From assembly GCF_004005485.1 (NCBI RefSeq), contig NZ_RZUL01000009.1:1-53618 (forward strand): DNA of 53,618 nucleotides, given 5' to 3'. The notes beneath the pieces are model-generated. The model searched no databases. It was given only the letters and a program-made list of their open reading frames with translations, and was not told the origin of the DNA. The DNA is from Sphingobium algorifonticola. GTDB lineage: Bacteria > Pseudomonadota > Alphaproteobacteria > Sphingomonadales > Sphingomonadaceae. Each line of letters begins with the position of its first letter. Positions within the stretch are counted from its first letter, which is position 1. Below are positions 51,719-53,618 of the stretch, piece by piece. A program made the translations under genes and the position numbers.

Positions 51719-53618
51719 CTATGCGGATGATGCCAGTCTGGCCATCACGCTCGCCGCGCCCTCAACCGGCACAAAGAGCCGGGTCTGGTAACGAATGATC
51801 TCGGTAAAGCAGCCTTGGGCCTTGTACCAGTCGAGGCGGGCAACGCTCCAACCGGTCAGCTCAATTCGCTGTGATCCATTGACCAGGCTGCGTTTGACCA
51901 TGAGCTTTTCGCGCCCTGCGAATTCCATGGCCCGTCCCGTTGCCAGGACGGTCTGGACAATCTCGTCGGCGGACAGCGCCTGCTCGCGCTCGAGACCCAA
52001 CGCCCGGCACAGGTCCGGGACACAATGAACCGGAACCTCTCGGCCAAGGAGCGAGCGACCATCGGCTGCCGAGATGCGGCTCACCCTCACGAAATCCGAA
52101 GGGAGCTTGTCCCAGACCGGCAGCAGGAGGCCGGTCGCAAGATAGAGGCGCTCGCGCTTGTGACTGGTTTGCGCCTCCGCGACCTCGGTTGACCAGGCAC
52201 CGCGGAAGGCGTCGATGGCAATATCCTCCCAGCTGCTCTCAGCGAGCTGATCCTCGGTGATGTGACTGCGCTTCAGCGGGCGCAGTAATTCGAAGCGGGT
52301 CATGCGCGTGCCGTCATCGGCAAGAATACTGCGAGCGGGGACCAGCAGGGCGACCCGACCAGAGCGGGCGTTCCGAACCGGTCGCTGCCGCTGCCCGGTG
52401 AGGCCGTGGATCTCCTCGAGCTGCTTCAACGTAAGCGGCTTCAAGGCTCTGGCGATTTCCAGTTCCAGCAGATGGGTGGTCGCGCCCGATGCCGGATCGG
52501 TGCGTAGCAGCGTATCCGATAGTATCGTGAAGTCCTCAACCGCGATGGTCTCCAAGCCGAGATCAAGGGTGCCAGCCTGCCGGGCGGCATCGAAGCGCGC
52601 TTCGACCAGTCCCAAGAACTCACCAAAGATCGCGTTCTGCAGGGCAATGGGAAGCGCCAGGATGCGATTGAGCCACCGCTGGATCGACGGCAGGTCATCG
52701 ACCATCGACCCGTCAGGCGCCTCGATCCGCAGGCCTGTCAGGTCCTGGAAGCGCCCGAGGCTGACCGCTTCGAGCTTGCCGGTGAACAACAGGCCGAACC
52801 AGCGATGGAGCGCCTCCTTGGCGTAGATGCTTTCGAGATTGTCGGCAGGATCGAAGAGGTTCTGGCCACCGGTCTGGCGCTGCCCGCGGGTCAGAGCGCC
52901 GAGGCTGTCGAGGCGCCGAGCGATCGTCGAGATGAAGCGGCGCTCGCCGCGCACATCGGTGGTCACGGGCCTGAACAGCGGGGCCGATGCCTGATTGGTG
53001 CGATTGGTCCGGCCAAGCCCCTGGATTGCGGCGTCAGCCCGCCAGCCCGGCTCGAGCAGGAAGTGGACGCGGCGGGCCTGGTTCTTTGCGGCCAGATCGG
53101 CATGGTAGCTGCGCCCGGTTCCCCCGGCATCGGAGAACACCAGGATACGCTTGGCACCGTCCATGAACGCCTGGGTCTCGGCGACGTTGGCGCGCGGCGA
53201 CCGGGATTGGAGTTTCTGACGACCATCGCGGCCGACGATGAGCCGACGTGTGCGACCGGTGACTTCCGCCACCTGGTCAACGCCGAAGCGTTCGATGATG
53301 GCATCGAGGGCTGTGGCGATGGGCGGCAAGGCGCAGAGCTGCTCGATCATCCGGTCGCGCGCGGCCAGCGCGGAGCGGCAAAGCACAGGTGCGCCTTGCT
53401 CGTCACTCATCGGCTCGGACCGAGGGTTGCCGCTTTCGTCGGTGAACACCGCCATCAGGCGGACGGGGAAGCTCTTGGCGAGATAGTCGATCACATATTC
53501 TTTGCAGTCGCAGTTTATGTCGAGCGTGGTGGCGGGAGGCGCAGGTTTCCTTCGGTTTCCCATGATTTCACTCCAGATAATTACGGTTCCCTCGACCTCA
53601 ACAAGTCGAAGGAACCAA
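51719..53618 (-). CDS. Strawberry-notch-type helicase, C-terminal part (runs off the window)
   Basis: At least 614 residues, open on the minus strand to the right edge without a stop, so the gene's 5' end lies outside. The visible part holds the SNO C-terminal helicase region: VAEVTGRTRRLIV, LVFSDAGGTGRSYHADL, GWRADAAIQGLGRTNRTNQ (helicase motif VI-like) and RFISTIARRLDSLGALTRGQRQTGG. Full-length bacterial homologues are about 1400 residues with methyltransferase-like and DEAD-type N-terminal domains. They are common on sphingomonad and rhizobial plasmids. A methionine at 53561-53563 is not taken as the start because the frame and similarity continue upstream. Confidence 0.8.
   Translation of the reverse strand, partial: WFLRLVEVEGTVIIWSEIMGNRRKPAPPATTLDINCDCKEYVIDYLAKSFPVRLMAVFTDESGNPRSEPMSDEQGAPVLCRSALAARDRMIEQLCALPPIATALDAIIERFGVDQVAEVTGRTRRLIVGRDGRQKLQSRSPRANVAETQAFMDGAKRILVFSDAGGTGRSYHADLAAKNQARRVHFLLEPGWRADAAIQGLGRTNRTNQASAPLFRPVTTDVRGERRFISTIARRLDSLGALTRGQRQTGGQNLFDPADNLESIYAKEALHRWFGLLFTGKLEAVSLGRFQDLTGLRIEAPDGSMVDDLPSIQRWLNRILALPIALQNAIFGEFLGLVEARFDAARQAGTLDLGLETIAVEDFTILSDTLLRTDPASGATTHLLELEIARALKPLTLKQLEEIHGLTGQRQRPVRNARSGRVALLVPARSILADDGTRMTRFELLRPLKRSHITEDQLAESSWEDIAIDAFRGAWSTEVAEAQTSHKRERLYLATGLLLPVWDKLPSDFVRVSRISAADGRSLLGREVPVHCVPDLCRALGLEREQALSADEIVQTVLATGRAMEFAGREKLMVKRSLVNGSQRIELTGWSVARLDWYKAQGCFTEIIRYQTRLFVPVEGAASVMARLASSA

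Noticed and set aside
1..53618. CRISPR arrays, tRNA or rRNA genes
   Set aside because: No regularly spaced direct repeats and no tRNA or rRNA signatures were seen on either strand.

Overview
The window is GC-rich DNA with alphaproteobacterial gene content. The combination of FixLJ/FNR control of a cbb3 oxidase, NasTS control of nitrate assimilation, and plasmid-type DUF3768, GHKL-ATPase and strawberry-notch genes points to a sphingomonad (Sphingomonadaceae) replicon, probably a plasmid or integrative element. That assignment is inference from gene content; no marker gene, rRNA or tRNA was recognised.

Layout. (1) 1-3117: a minus-strand operon of backbone genes (two small proteins, GHKL ATPase, DUF3768, one hypothetical). 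(2) 3245-8908: a four-gene overlapping cassette of three different tyrosine recombinases and a small HTH/coiled-coil protein, a Tn554- or RIT-like mobile module, followed by about 700 bases of gene-poor, hairpin-rich DNA. (3) 9628-25172: a microaerobic-respiration block: hemN, ompW, a D-lactate dehydrogenase, GNAT and hypothetical genes, a universal stress protein, fixL, fixJ, fnr, and the overlapping cluster ccoNOQP-ccoGHIS for assembling a cbb3 oxidase. FNR-like boxes lie between hemN and ompW and before ccoN. (4) 25173-29007: a decayed stretch with a broken diguanylate cyclase and a short tyrosine recombinase. (5) 29008-33290: an NO-defence block, nsrR divergent from a group III truncated globin, alternative oxidase, DUF1971 protein, flavohaemoglobin and an HPP/CBS protein; two NsrR-type boxes sit in the divergent promoter. 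(6) 33576-46325: assimilatory nitrate genes nasT-nasS, transporter, porin, nirBD, nasC, cobA, moeA, mobA. Intrinsic terminators preceded by small hexaloop hairpins stand before the transporter and before nirB, as expected of ANTAR (NasT) antitermination. (7) 46716-49689: an unfamiliar cluster of a STAS-like protein, a small beta-rich protein, a cysteine-rich predicted alpha/beta protein and a convergent GHKL ATPase. (8) 49943-53618: a DUF6933 protein, a RES/Xre-type toxin-antitoxin pair, and the C-terminal part of a strawberry-notch-type helicase that runs off the window.

Working together: FixLJ and FNR would sense low oxygen and switch on the high-affinity oxidase and oxygen-independent haem synthesis. 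The nas block supplies nitrogen from nitrate, with its own sirohaem (cobA) and molybdenum-cofactor (moeA, mobA) steps. The NsrR block removes nitric oxide, including any formed from nitrite, and gives an NO-tolerant terminal oxidase. The modules are separated by recombinase genes and decayed DNA, so the window reads as an accessory respiration/nitrogen cargo assembled between two backbone segments. The best candidate for something undescribed is the cluster at 46716-49689.
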